Shown here one piece after another: positions 33,395 through 42,983 of a stretch of 64,000 nucleotides of DNA. The notes below the pieces were generated by a model that was given only the letters and a program-made list of their open reading frames with translations, was not told the origin of the DNA and ran no database searches. Origin of the DNA: Merdibacter massiliensis (GTDB lineage: Bacteria > Bacillota_I > Bacilli_A > Erysipelotrichales > Erysipelotrichaceae); contig NZ_LT699728.1 in NCBI RefSeq assembly GCF_900155395.1, positions 124,001 through 188,000 on the forward strand, given 5' to 3'. The position numbers and the translations under genes were made by a program. Every line of letters begins with the position of its first letter. Positions within the stretch are counted from its first letter, which is position 1.

Positions 33395-34170
33395 TCAATA
33401 TGTACATATGGATGTTTCTCTGTATTTTACAGGTGACATCCATTTTGTTTTGGATTGACTCCTATTTCAAAGTACCAAAGAATGATTCCATTATTGAATT
33501 ATCATAACAGTTTCCTTTACGGGACATAGATTGAGTAATTCCTTTTTCATTAAGTTTATCAATAAATGTTTGATGTTGATATTGCCAACCTTGATCAGAA
33601 TGGAATATTAAGTCGTCAAGACTATCATATTTATTAAATGCTTTGTTTAACATATTTATTATTTGTTCAAGATTGGGATGAAGTGATAAATCGTAAGATA
33701 TTATTTCATCATTATACATATCTAATATTGGCGATAAGTAACATTTACCCCAAGAAAAATTAAACTGCGATACATCAGTGGTCCATTTTTGATTTGGTTT
33801 AGTAGCTTTAAAATCACGGTGAATAATATTATCTGCTTTCTTACCAATATCACCTTTATATGAATGATACTTCTCTTTTGGTCTTTTACCTTTCAAACCT
33901 AAGTTAAACATTAATCTTTGAACTTTCTTATGATTAATTATATGACCTCTATTATGAAGCTCTGCTGTAACACGTCTAACACCGTATCTTTGCTTGTTAT
34001 CATAAAATATAGTTTTTATCTCATTAATGATTTCTTTATTTTTATCATCGATATTTGATTTATTGCTTTCAAAATAATAGGTTGATCTAGGCAGTTTTGA
34101 AGCTTTTAATAAATCGCTTAATCTATATCCTTCTTTGTTGACCAGTTCTTTGATGACTTTGGCTTTTTCG
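33395..34170 (-). pseudogene. IS3-family orfB (rve transposase), truncated and frameshifted
   Basis: The DDE integrase core is recognisable: KWTTDVSQFNFSWGKCYLS (Asp), LIFHSDQGWQYQH (Asp) and SRKGNCYDNSIMESFFGTLK (Glu). Normal orfB continues some 45-50 residues. Here a stop follows FFGTLK at 33462, and the expected terminal motif (SPVKYRETS) reappears in another frame close by, pointing to an internal deletion. The element therefore cannot transpose by itself. Confidence 0.7.
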
Positions 34171-34699
34171 CCTTGGCTGATGATGCCAACTTCTCTATCA
34201 CCAAGGCTCTTGCTTTTTTTAAGTAGACATTCTCGGCTTCAAGATATTCATTTCTTCTTCTTAGAAATTTTAGTTCTTCTAATTCACTTTTTGTAAGTTT
34301 AATTTCTTTATCATTACTTGGTTTGGTCATAATTAAATTTTCCTTTGGAGGTCTTCCTCTTCTTTTTAATTCTAAACCATTATAACCTTCTTGTTTATAC
34401 TTTTTAACCCATTTATGGAGTAATCCGGGATGGATTCCTGCTTCAATGGCTATACTTTTAATCGAATTACCTGCTAATACCTTAGATACTAAATCAAATT
34501 TTTCTTCTTTTGTCCAATCTTTGTTTGATGGTTTGTGTTTTAAACCATCTATTCCATACAACTCATATATCCTGACCCATTCTCTTACTTTATGAGAAAA
34601 TTCTCTCTGGTTACATTTCGCATATTTTGGTTTAACGTTACTTTTACCTATCTTATAATTCTCAACACACTCTAATTTAAATTCCCATGAATATTTCAT
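34118..34699 (-). CDS. IS3-family orfA (helix-turn-helix protein)
   Basis: The 193-residue protein has two helix-turn-helix segments (SNVKPKYAKCNQREFSHKV; IKSIAIEAGIHPGLLHKWVK) and a C-terminal leucine-zipper-like helix (LTKSELEELKFLRRRNEYLE), as in IS150/IS3 orfA. It would join orfB by programmed frameshifting, but orfB is broken. Confidence 0.85.
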   Translation of the reverse strand: MKYSWEFKLECVENYKIGKSNVKPKYAKCNQREFSHKVREWVRIYELYGIDGLKHKPSNKDWTKEEKFDLVSKVLAGNSIKSIAIEAGIHPGLLHKWVKKYKQEGYNGLELKRRGRPPKENLIMTKPSNDKEIKLTKSELEELKFLRRRNEYLEAENVYLKKARALVIEKLASSAKAKKPKSSKNWSTKKDID

Positions 34700-34827
34700 A
34701 TAAGAATACCCCTCCTCCTAGTTGTCTAGGATTTGGGGTACATATCAAAACAGATACACTTTTTTTGAATGTCATTTTTAGATGATGCTGTTGGAAAGTG
34801 TATATATGGAGTTTAATATAAGGTACA

Positions 34828-36327
34828 TTATTGAAAAAAGGATCTTAATATATTAATACTTTTTTTTATTGACTGCTTATCAAAAATGAAAGTAATAAAT
34901 AAAAAATATATACTAACTGCAAATGTTATACAAATAGCCCAAGCAAACCATGCGTAATAACTCTGTGTTTTAACTACAAATATTTTATTAAAACATAATA
35001 TAAATAGAATTCCAAACAAAACATATATAATTACCCTTTTAAAAGAATTAAATGAACTTATTTTTACTATATACTTGTTAGAATAAATTACAAAATCAAT
35101 AGTTCTATAAGAATAGGACATGAGACATCCTAATAAAACACCATTTATACCAAAAGTAAAAGAAAATATAATCTGTCCTACTATACATAAAACCATCTCA
35201 ATTATAGCTCTATTTTGAGTCTGCTTAAAATGTCCTGCAGCATTAACTAATGTCCGTGCCGGAACTCTAATATTATTTGCTATTCCTACTAAAACAAACA
35301 AAAACGCTAAAATTGGTAAATGATAATTGGTATCTGTCATACCACTTGTATAAACATCTATAAATGGCATTATCATTAAAAAAGTAACAACATAAATAAT
35401 AGCAGTAAAGCAAAAATAAATACATTCAAATAAATTAAAATTTGTTATTAAAAGTTTTTGTTCTCTTTGTGATATAATTTCCCCAAAAGATGCATAAACT
35501 GCTGTCGAAATCATAGAGCAAATTGTATCTAGTCCATTAAATACTAGCGCATATACAGTATATACACTCGCGGATTTTAAACCACAAATCAAACTAACGA
35601 TGATTGTTGAACTGCTATAAACGATTAATCCAGCTAATTGATGTATAATTGCGTTATTTCTTTGTGTAATTTTATTAAACATTGGTTTAACACTATTATT
35701 TAAATAAGGATAGTGAATGTCTACATACCACTTTAATATTATTATTCTCATTAAATATATAATACTTGCACCTAATTGAACAATTATGATATTTGCATTT
35801 AACGCTATTAATATTATTGTTATTATGATATTTGCAATATTTCCAATTGCTTGTGTTAAAGCAATTATGTAATTATTCTGATTTGCATTCACTATTGTTT
35901 GATATTTCCCATAAACGTAAAACTCTGAAATTCCACTAATTCCAATAATAATTACTAGGAAGATAACAGTCATTCGGTCAATATCTTTTACAAAAAAAGG
36001 GTAAACTAGTGAAAGCAATAATACTATTAAGGAAAAATAATTTCCTGCTTTAACAAACATTTTATTTGTCGCATTATATATACCACTAATAGTTATATAA
36101 TCTTTTTTATATAGAGGTTCATATAATGCATATGTACTACTCTGGCTAATTCCTGCTCCGGTTAGTTGAGCATATGTCATCATTTGTCTAATTGTTGATA
36201 TCAAACCATTAAATGATGAACCAAAATTTGAAATTAGTAATGGGGGAAGTATAAAATTAGTAATAATACCTACCAATTGCTGTATGAAATTAAAAAAAAG
36301 ATTTATAAGTGTTTTTCTAGTTCTCAT
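34828..36327 (-). CDS. Wzx-type flippase (cassette B)
   Basis: The 499-residue polytopic MOP-family exporter begins TLINLFFNFIQQLVGIITNF and has PPLLISNFGSSFNGLIS, with 12-14 predicted helices. AGGAG lies upstream. It is the last gene of cassette B and therefore mirrors the position of the flippase in cassette A. It exports undecaprenyl-linked repeats of the cassette B polymer. Confidence 0.88.
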   Translation of the reverse strand: MRTRKTLINLFFNFIQQLVGIITNFILPPLLISNFGSSFNGLISTIRQMMTYAQLTGAGISQSSTYALYEPLYKKDYITISGIYNATNKMFVKAGNYFSLIVLLLSLVYPFFVKDIDRMTVIFLVIIIGISGISEFYVYGKYQTIVNANQNNYIIALTQAIGNIANIIITIILIALNANIIIVQLGASIIYLMRIIILKWYVDIHYPYLNNSVKPMFNKITQRNNAIIHQLAGLIVYSSSTIIVSLICGLKSASVYTVYALVFNGLDTICSMISTAVYASFGEIISQREQKLLITNFNLFECIYFCFTAIIYVVTFLMIMPFIDVYTSGMTDTNYHLPILAFLFVLVGIANNIRVPARTLVNAAGHFKQTQNRAIIEMVLCIVGQIIFSFTFGINGVLLGCLMSYSYRTIDFVIYSNKYIVKISSFNSFKRVIIYVLFGILFILCFNKIFVVKTQSYYAWFAWAICITFAVSIYFLFITFIFDKQSIKKSINILRSFFQ

Positions 36328-36353
36328 ATATTAAGTCTCCTTAAAATTATATG

Positions 36354-37313
36354 TTATTTTAAACTATAAACTATTTTAAATATAAATTTAGAATTTTTTA
36401 TTGTCCACAATTTCATATAACCTATTATAGATAATCTCCAATATTTTTCTTCTTTAGCTAAGTCTAAAATCTTTTTAGATATGTTAGAAGAAATTTCAGA
36501 ATAAAAATATTCAGAATTAATTCCATTTATATAATAAGAGACTACTGCATTTGCAAGTTGATGAAAAGATAGTCTTGATAGATTAGGAAAATGCTGTTTT
36601 ATATATAAATATTTATCTAAATTTGCATTAATTAAATCAAAATTTTTAAAATCACTTTGGTATGAACCAGTTGTACTAAAGTTATTAAGCATATAGCAAT
36701 AATAAGTTTTGTTAGTAAATGAAATTTTTTTTACATCCTTAACAATCTGGTACATTAAATATACATCTTCAAATTTTTTATATTTTGAAAAAGGTAGATT
36801 TTCTAATAGTCTTTTTTTAAATAATTTATGGCAAAAAAAATTAGAAATTCCTCCTTTGATTGATACCAGATTTCTCATAATATCTTCCGTTCCCTCTATA
36901 ACACCACATTCTGACAAGCCTATCAAATAATCATAATTATCATTATTTCGATAACATTTAATCTCACATAGAGACAACTCAGATTTCGAGTTCATTATAG
37001 AATTATAGAGTTCTTCAATATAATTATTTGGTACATAATCATCAGAGTCAATAAATGCTATATATGATCCTAAAGAATTTTTTATTCCAACATGTCTTGC
37101 AACATCTTGTCCTTGATTTATTTGGTTAAAAACCCTAATACGATTATCTTTTTCACTATATTTTAAACATATCTGTAAAGAATGATCTTTAGATCCGTCA
37201 TTGATAAGTATAATATCTAAGTCATTATAAGATTGATTTAAAATCGATTTAATACAACGATCTAGATATTTTTCAGTATTATATATAGGAATAATAATTG
37301 ATATTATTTCCAT
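36354..37313 (-). CDS. Glycosyltransferase family 2 (cassette B)
   Basis: The 319-residue product starts MEIISIIIPIYNTEKYLD at 37313, with GGAGG 7 bases upstream. GT-A features are DIILINDGSKDHS, NQGQDVARHVGIKN and AFIDSDDYVPNNY (DxD). The C-terminal part is variable. It is separated from the polymerase gene by a 200-base AT-rich gap, the largest inside cassette B apart from the one at its end. Confidence 0.87.
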   Translation of the reverse strand: MEIISIIIPIYNTEKYLDRCIKSILNQSYNDLDIILINDGSKDHSLQICLKYSEKDNRIRVFNQINQGQDVARHVGIKNSLGSYIAFIDSDDYVPNNYIEELYNSIMNSKSELSLCEIKCYRNNDNYDYLIGLSECGVIEGTEDIMRNLVSIKGGISNFFCHKLFKKRLLENLPFSKYKKFEDVYLMYQIVKDVKKISFTNKTYYCYMLNNFSTTGSYQSDFKNFDLINANLDKYLYIKQHFPNLSRLSFHQLANAVVSYYINGINSEYFYSEISSNISKKILDLAKEEKYWRLSIIGYMKLWTIKNSKFIFKIVYSLK

Positions 37314-37514
37314 AATCAATCCTCCTTATTTTTATGTTTAATTGATATAGTAATTATAAAATCAGTTTTCACAGTATTAATTTAACTTTTATATTGCTTC
37401 GTGTACTGACGTAGACCTATTAATATAATGAAATTTTGAAATCTAATCAATTTAGTAAATAGATAATTTCACAAAAAAATAAATTTTTTTATTTGTAAAA
37501 TTTAGTTCACTGTG

Positions 37515-38756
37515 TTAAATGATAGTAAGTATTGGAAAGAAAAATTCTAGATAATGTATATCCAAATACCACGGATATGCAATAATACTTCTATAATTAA
37601 ACAACAGTAAAATTATATTTAAAAAAATAATTACTGAGATTACAAAGATAAACAAATTATTTTTTTTAATAATTGAAAAAAATTGATGAAATATAGGAAT
37701 GCTTAATATACTTATTATATAAGTTAATCTCATTAGATAAGTCATATTTGGAATAAAAGCAAGATAAAATAAGAAAAATGCACTATAAAAATCATTATAC
37801 AAGAAAAATAGATTATTATTTGCTTTTCTTTTCACAATAAGTAATATAACAAAATTAAAAATTAATAATACAATTAACAGTGTATAATGATTAAAATTTG
37901 TTATATTTATTAACTCACTTGAATAAATGACAAATTTATTTATGATAACGTTACTAAGAAATTTTGGAAAAAAAGTACCTATTATTTTGGCAAACAAATT
38001 TAAAATGGGAAACAAACAAAGAAGAAGCAAAGTTATCAAAATTTTTATCTTACCGTGTAATCTCTTATATATGAAATTGTAAAATAAAAAGAAAGTGATG
38101 ATTAATATAGACCCTGAATGGATGAATAAGCAACAAAAAAAAGATAAAAATAGCCTTAGTTTTCTAAATTTAGTATTAGAGTTATTTATATAGTAAAAAA
38201 TAATTGTATACGCAAGAACAATAAAAGCAAAATGATTTCTCAATCCGCTAATATAGTACCTAGGAAAAATTTCTAATAAAATAAAAAGAAAAAAAATGAA
38301 ATTAATAAAAAATCGCTTAAATCTACTAGTATTAATACTATCTAACGGAAAACATTTTAATATATCCATAATTAAGAAAACACCAAAGCCTACATAGAAA
38401 GCCGGATACATATGAGGACATCTAATAACTGCAAACATATACATTATTAGTGTATTTAATGGAACACCTAAGTAACCAAAATTAAAAATTTCAGTTATCC
38501 CCACGTGGCTTAGATTTTCCATTATTTGATAATGTCTATATAGATCATCAGATTCTAAAGGCACTGTATGATACGCTATATATCCGAACGAAAAACTTAA
38601 TAGCATTGCCAAATACATTTTTTTTATTCTTTTTTGATTTGAAAAAAATAAAAATAAATTTATTACTATAGATATCAATGGACTCAAAATTGTAAGAAAA
38701 GTTAAAAGGACATAAAAGAAATAGTTACTAATTTGATTATTTATATATTGCACCAT
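37515..38756 (-). CDS. EpsG-family polysaccharide polymerase (cassette B)
   Basis: The 413-residue protein has about 10-12 hydrophobic segments. The N-terminal region AYHTVPLESDDLYRHYQIM matches the EpsG/Wzy-like signature (DxDLxRHY), and the YYISGLRNHFAFIV stretch fits the same family. It polymerises repeat units at the outer membrane face. It overlaps the preceding glycosyltransferase by 20 bases. Confidence 0.82.
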   Translation of the reverse strand: MVQYINNQISNYFFYVLLTFLTILSPLISIVINLFLFFSNQKRIKKMYLAMLLSFSFGYIAYHTVPLESDDLYRHYQIMENLSHVGITEIFNFGYLGVPLNTLIMYMFAVIRCPHMYPAFYVGFGVFLIMDILKCFPLDSINTSRFKRFFINFIFFLFILLEIFPRYYISGLRNHFAFIVLAYTIIFYYINNSNTKFRKLRLFLSFFCCLFIHSGSILIITFFLFYNFIYKRLHGKIKILITLLLLCLFPILNLFAKIIGTFFPKFLSNVIINKFVIYSSELINITNFNHYTLLIVLLIFNFVILLIVKRKANNNLFFLYNDFYSAFFLFYLAFIPNMTYLMRLTYIISILSIPIFHQFFSIIKKNNLFIFVISVIIFLNIILLLFNYRSIIAYPWYLDIHYLEFFFPILTII

Positions 38757-39855
38757 TATAAATACACTCCAGTAATTTTAATGATTGTTCTATAGTATAT
38801 TTCTTATCATGTAGCTTACAATTTATTAATTTTATATCCTTTTCTAATAATTTATTACCTTTCAAATTCATTATTGCTTCATACCATTCTTTAAAGTTTC
38901 CGTTAATATCTAAAAACGTAACTAAATTTAAGCCCAAATCAACTTGTGATGATACATTTTTTGAAACTAAGCAAGGAATACCACATGCTTGTGCTTCAAT
39001 CAATGTAACAGGAATTCCTTCATATAATGACGGCATAACTAAAACATCGAAAATATTCATCAAACAATCAATGTCATTTCTAGTACCTAAAAAGCAAAAA
39101 TAATTTGATAAATCAAGTTCCTTTATCTTATTTTCCAATTCTATTCTAAGATTTCCTTTACCCACAAGATAAAATTTAATATTTGTGATTTTCTGTTGTT
39201 TCATCCAAAAAGCAAGTTCAATTAAAAAAGAATGATTTTTTACCTTATAAAAAGAACCAATGCAACCTATTTTCACTTTGGAATCTTGAATTAAATCAAA
39301 ATATTTTAGGGCATCGATTTTTTTGGGTTTAAAAATATTAATATCTATTGCATTATTTAAAATTATTACATTTTCTCCATGTTTACCAAACAAATAGCTT
39401 GCTGCATCATTACCACAAGCGACCAACTTTGTTGAAAAGCTTAAAATAATTTTTTTTGAAATAGACATATACATCTTCATTAATAAATTTTCTCTTTTCA
39501 TTTGTCCTGTACTATGAGAATGGGTTATACGAATAGGGACGTTTGCCATTTTTGCTGCAAGAATACTGATTGAAGAGTTAAATAAAGTATGTGCATGCAC
39601 AATATCAATTTTTTCTTTTAACATTATTTTTTTTAATTTGAAAATATCATAAATCAGAAATTTTTGTTTAAAGTGAATTACCTTTCCCCCCATATTTAAT
39701 ACTTCCTCTTCATAATCTTGAGTAACACCTTGAGGATAATAGACTAAAAAGTAAAAAAGATATTTAGATCTATCAATGTTTCTGAATATATTCATAATCA
39801 TGGTTTCTGCTCCTCCACGATTTAATCCACCTATTACTTGTAATACTTTTACCAC
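38737..39855 (-). CDS. Glycosyltransferase family 4, GT-B fold (cassette B)
   Basis: The 372-residue protein has VLQVIGGLNRGGAETMIMN at the N-terminus, DIVHAHTLFNSSISILAAK, IGCIGSFYKVKNHSFLIELA, and the EX7E donor motif in MPSLYEGIPVTLIEAQACG. It is typical of EpsF-like GT4 enzymes. The substrates are unknown. Confidence 0.9.
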   Translation of the reverse strand: MVKVLQVIGGLNRGGAETMIMNIFRNIDRSKYLFYFLVYYPQGVTQDYEEEVLNMGGKVIHFKQKFLIYDIFKLKKIMLKEKIDIVHAHTLFNSSISILAAKMANVPIRITHSHSTGQMKRENLLMKMYMSISKKIILSFSTKLVACGNDAASYLFGKHGENVIILNNAIDINIFKPKKIDALKYFDLIQDSKVKIGCIGSFYKVKNHSFLIELAFWMKQQKITNIKFYLVGKGNLRIELENKIKELDLSNYFCFLGTRNDIDCLMNIFDVLVMPSLYEGIPVTLIEAQACGIPCLVSKNVSSQVDLGLNLVTFLDINGNFKEWYEAIMNLKGNKLLEKDIKLINCKLHDKKYTIEQSLKLLECIYNGAIYK

Positions 39856-39873
39856 AGGTATCCTCCTAACGTT

Positions 39874-40665
39874 TTACCTTCTTGTTCGATGAAGAAATTC
39901 ATAAACTGATGTTGGCAATAATCCTATAATAATTGGCTTTAATACATAAATATAATTATATTTGGGTAAGAAAAAATCTTTAACTATTAATTTTTTTACA
40001 TATGCTTCATTAAGTCTATATTTGAACTTTCTTCTCTTAGTTGCAGCCCTATCATCCCTCATTTTATACAAAGGTTCTTCTAAATTATATCCTATATAAC
40101 CATTTAAATACATTTTAAACCATAAATGATAGTCTTCTACTCGTAGTAGCTTTTTATTTACCGTATATCCTTTTACTTTTCTATATGCAATTGTTCTTAC
40201 CATGCACGGAGCATGACAAAATGGTGTCCCTTTTACAAAATCACTCTTTTCTGGTTTTGCAATACTATTACTTTTCCCCCAATCTCCTGATTCGTCGAAA
40301 TATATCATATTTGTACTGACAATTGAATATTGTCTATTTAATTTTAAAAAACTAATTTCTTTCTCAAATCGTGTTGGCAATGATATATCATCTGCGTCCA
40401 TCCTTGCAACAAATTCAGTATCAACATATTCCAAACACTTATTTAATGTATAATTTAATCCTCTATTCTTATCATTTTTTAGTAAAATAACATTGTCATT
40501 ATTTTCTGCAATTTTTTTTGCTATTTCATATGTGTTATCTGTAGATCCATCATCACACATGATTAATTTCCAATTTTTATACGTTTGTTCTTTTAATGAA
40601 TTAAATGCTTCATCTAAAGTTAAAGAACAATTATAAATTCCCATAATAACAGATACTTCAGTCAT
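39874..40665 (-). CDS. Glycosyltransferase family 2 (cassette B)
   Basis: The 263-residue product starts MTEVSVIMGIYNCSLTL at 40665, after GAGGA. GT-A motifs are LIMCDDGSTDNT, NRGLNYTLNKCLEY and ARMDADDISLPTRF (DxD). HAPCMVRTIAYRKV and VEDYHLWFKMYLNG are also typical of EpsE/WcaA-like enzymes. It is followed by a C-terminal hydrophobic stretch. Confidence 0.87.
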   Translation of the reverse strand: MTEVSVIMGIYNCSLTLDEAFNSLKEQTYKNWKLIMCDDGSTDNTYEIAKKIAENNDNVILLKNDKNRGLNYTLNKCLEYVDTEFVARMDADDISLPTRFEKEISFLKLNRQYSIVSTNMIYFDESGDWGKSNSIAKPEKSDFVKGTPFCHAPCMVRTIAYRKVKGYTVNKKLLRVEDYHLWFKMYLNGYIGYNLEEPLYKMRDDRAATKRRKFKYRLNEAYVKKLIVKDFFLPKYNYIYVLKPIIIGLLPTSVYEFLHRTRR

Positions 40666-40808
40666 ATAAATCCTCAAATCATCAATCTTATTTTTTGATT
40701 AATGTCTCTTTCTAAGTCATAAATGTAAATTATATTTTTTGGTTATGCAATATACTCATAAACTTCATTATTTCAGCATATAAAATTTCAAGTTTGCATG
40801 TGTTGCAT

Positions 40809-41948
40809 TTAGGAGATATCTCTTAATAGTTTTTTTTTCCTTTTTAATATTTCTTTACATAAAATTTCATTATCAAAATTTTTCTTTACATAATTTACAC
40901 ATTGCAATCCATAATCATAATTAAAGTATGTCTTATATAGATGTTCCATGCATAATCTTAATTCATCTACATCTTTTGGTTCAACTAACATTCCAGTTAT
41001 TCCATTAAGCATAGCATCTTTAGGGCCGGGAATATTTGATACAATGACTGGTGTACCCATAGCTTCTGATTCGATAATCACATTACCAAATCCTTCTCTA
41101 TAACTTGGTAAGACTAGAACATCCATACTAGCATAATATTTTTCAATATTATTGACACTACCAACAAAAATAATATCACTATTTTCATATGCACTATTCA
41201 AGACATATTTATCTATATTATGATCTTTTTCTAAATTTCCAACTATTAATAATTTTGAGGGGATTCCCAATGATTCAAAGGAATTAATTAATTCTTCCAC
41301 TCCTTTATCTTTTGTTATTCTACCCACAAAGCCAAATACAAATTCTTTGTTATCAATATTTAATATAGATCTGATTTCGTTTCTCCATAATTCCCTATAT
41401 AAATAATTAAATCGATGTAAATCTACTCCGCCACTACTTCCGTTAAACACGACAGTAACTTTTTCTTTTTTAAATAGCTTTTCACTGATACCAAGTTCCA
41501 TGTTAGAATTACTTACGCATTCAACATAACTAGATAAACTACAAGTAATACGTTCCAATAGTTTAAAAAATTTCTTCTTCATTCCTTCAAATCCTAAATA
41601 TCTAAATCCCATGCAGTGATAATTTCTAATTTTACATCCAACTAATTTTGCCGCAATTGCACTACAAAAAGCTGCATTAGGAGTTGAATATTGTATAAAA
41701 TCAAAATTATTTTTTTTTAAGAAAATTATTAGCTGATACAAACTTTTTGCCATTTTGATGAATGCTACTCCTCTTGGAATTTCAATACATTTATAATGAA
41801 TTTCTTTTCCCAAAAGAGTAACTAAGGTCTCGTCTTCAGAACAAACAACCGTAACATCAAATCCATTTTTTGCTAAGAATTGTAATTGAGGGACAAAAAA
41901 AGCTTTAATTGTATCTGAGATAGTACAAATATAGCATATTTTTTTCAT
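40809..41948 (-). CDS. Glycosyltransferase family 4 (cassette B)
   Basis: The 379-residue product starts MKKICYICTISDTIKAF after GGGAG. PglA-like N-terminal features are FIQYSTPNAAFCSAIAAKLV and NYHCMGFRYLGFEGMKK. The C-terminal GT-B half shows FGFVGRITKDKGVEELI and LPSYREGFGNVIIESEAMG (EX7E). PglA-type enzymes often add the second sugar to a bacillosamine-primed lipid, which would fit the other genes here. Confidence 0.87.
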   Translation of the reverse strand: MKKICYICTISDTIKAFFVPQLQFLAKNGFDVTVVCSEDETLVTLLGKEIHYKCIEIPRGVAFIKMAKSLYQLIIFLKKNNFDFIQYSTPNAAFCSAIAAKLVGCKIRNYHCMGFRYLGFEGMKKKFFKLLERITCSLSSYVECVSNSNMELGISEKLFKKEKVTVVFNGSSGGVDLHRFNYLYRELWRNEIRSILNIDNKEFVFGFVGRITKDKGVEELINSFESLGIPSKLLIVGNLEKDHNIDKYVLNSAYENSDIIFVGSVNNIEKYYASMDVLVLPSYREGFGNVIIESEAMGTPVIVSNIPGPKDAMLNGITGMLVEPKDVDELRLCMEHLYKTYFNYDYGLQCVNYVKKNFDNEILCKEILKRKKKLLRDIS

Positions 41949-41959
41949 AGAATATAATC

Positions 41960-42056
41960 TCCCTTTCAATTTTTGGTATATGTAGATTTTAGTTTCGTAG
42001 GAACACCTACGTAAGTTCCTTTATTAATTAAACAGTTGCTGTCATTAGTGCTCTCA
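41960..42056 (-). pseudogene. Remnant of a hexapeptide acetyltransferase C-terminus
   Basis: In one minus-strand frame the stretch reads SNCLINKGTYVGVPTKLKS, the usual end of a left-handed beta-helix acetyltransferase (GTYVGVPAK). Nothing upstream of it in that frame belongs to the same gene, so it is a fragment. Confidence 0.4.
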
Positions 42057-42983
42057 TTATCTTACTCTCTTTACAGGAGTTCCCACATATTTACCAGATT
42101 CTTTAATATCGGCAATAATTGTTGCCCCTCCACCAACTGTTACTTCATTACAAATAGTTATATTGTTAATTGCTGAACTTCCAATACCTATCCATGTCTT
42201 ATTTCCAATATGTACTGTACCAGCAATATGCACACCAGGTGAAATATGTATAAAATCTTTATAAACACAATCATGATCTATAGTTGCTGCTGTGTTAATG
42301 ATTCAGCTCTTGCCAATAATTGTATCGGTATTAATAACTACGTTTGCCATAATAACTATACCTTCTCCTATATTAACTGTTGGATTAATTATTGCAGAAG
42401 GGTGAATCAAAATAGGTTGAGTAATGTTATTTTGATTTATCATATAGTAATAATCAGTATTTACACCTGCTCCATGTAATACACAACATTTATCATTTTT
42501 AACAATATCAAATTCTAAAAATTCTTTTTTATTTCCTACATTTTCAAAGAAAAGCACTTTAGCTCTCTTACTAGCGTATCTATACCATAAAATAACAATT
42601 TTTTTTAATAAGCCATCATATTGAAAAATTGTTCCTAATCCTGTAACGTTTATAACATAAGCAAAATTTAAAATTCTAGCTATAGTTGCTCCATATAAGT
42701 TTGGTTTGATTGTATAAGTAATGATTAGGGAAGGTTTAATTTTTCTCATAATTCTAAAATATGTTAATATTAGTTTTAAATCTTCTATTGGATTCATGCC
42801 TCTTCTATCTATTTTGGTTTCAATTAAATATACTCCTAATTTTTTTAAATCATCTATATGATCATCAAATGGAGTTGAAGCATATACAAAAAAACCTTGT
42901 GAAATTAACTTTTTAATTAATTCTTTTCTAAACCCATATAAACCACCTGAGTTATTTGCTAAAATTAAAATTTTTTTACTCAT
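42057..42983 (-). pseudogene. Deletion fusion of a PglA-like glycosyltransferase with a PglD-like acetyltransferase, then interrupted by a stop
   Basis: Residues 1-175 are the N-terminal half of a GT4 enzyme (ILILANNSGGLYGFRKELI; INVTGLGTIFQYDG), ending at VLHGAGVNTDYY where such proteins enter the donor half. The frame continues directly into LIHPSAIINPTVNIGEGIVI, the C-terminal beta-helix of a PglD/NeuD acetyltransferase. A TGA at 42303-42305 stands where Cys or Trp is expected (IGKS-stop-IINTAATIDHDC), and the same frame continues in register to GGGATIIADI and a stop at 42057. It is non-functional as either enzyme. Confidence 0.8.

Larger units (their letters stand above)
33330..34742 (-). 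mobile_element. IS3-family insertion sequence, degenerate
   Basis: Terminal inverted repeats TGTACCCAATTTCCTAGACA (33330-33349) and its counterpart at 34723-34742 match at 17 of 20 positions. Inside are orfA and a broken orfB on the minus strand. No target duplication was found. It sits between the convergent ends of the two polysaccharide cassettes. Confidence 0.75.
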
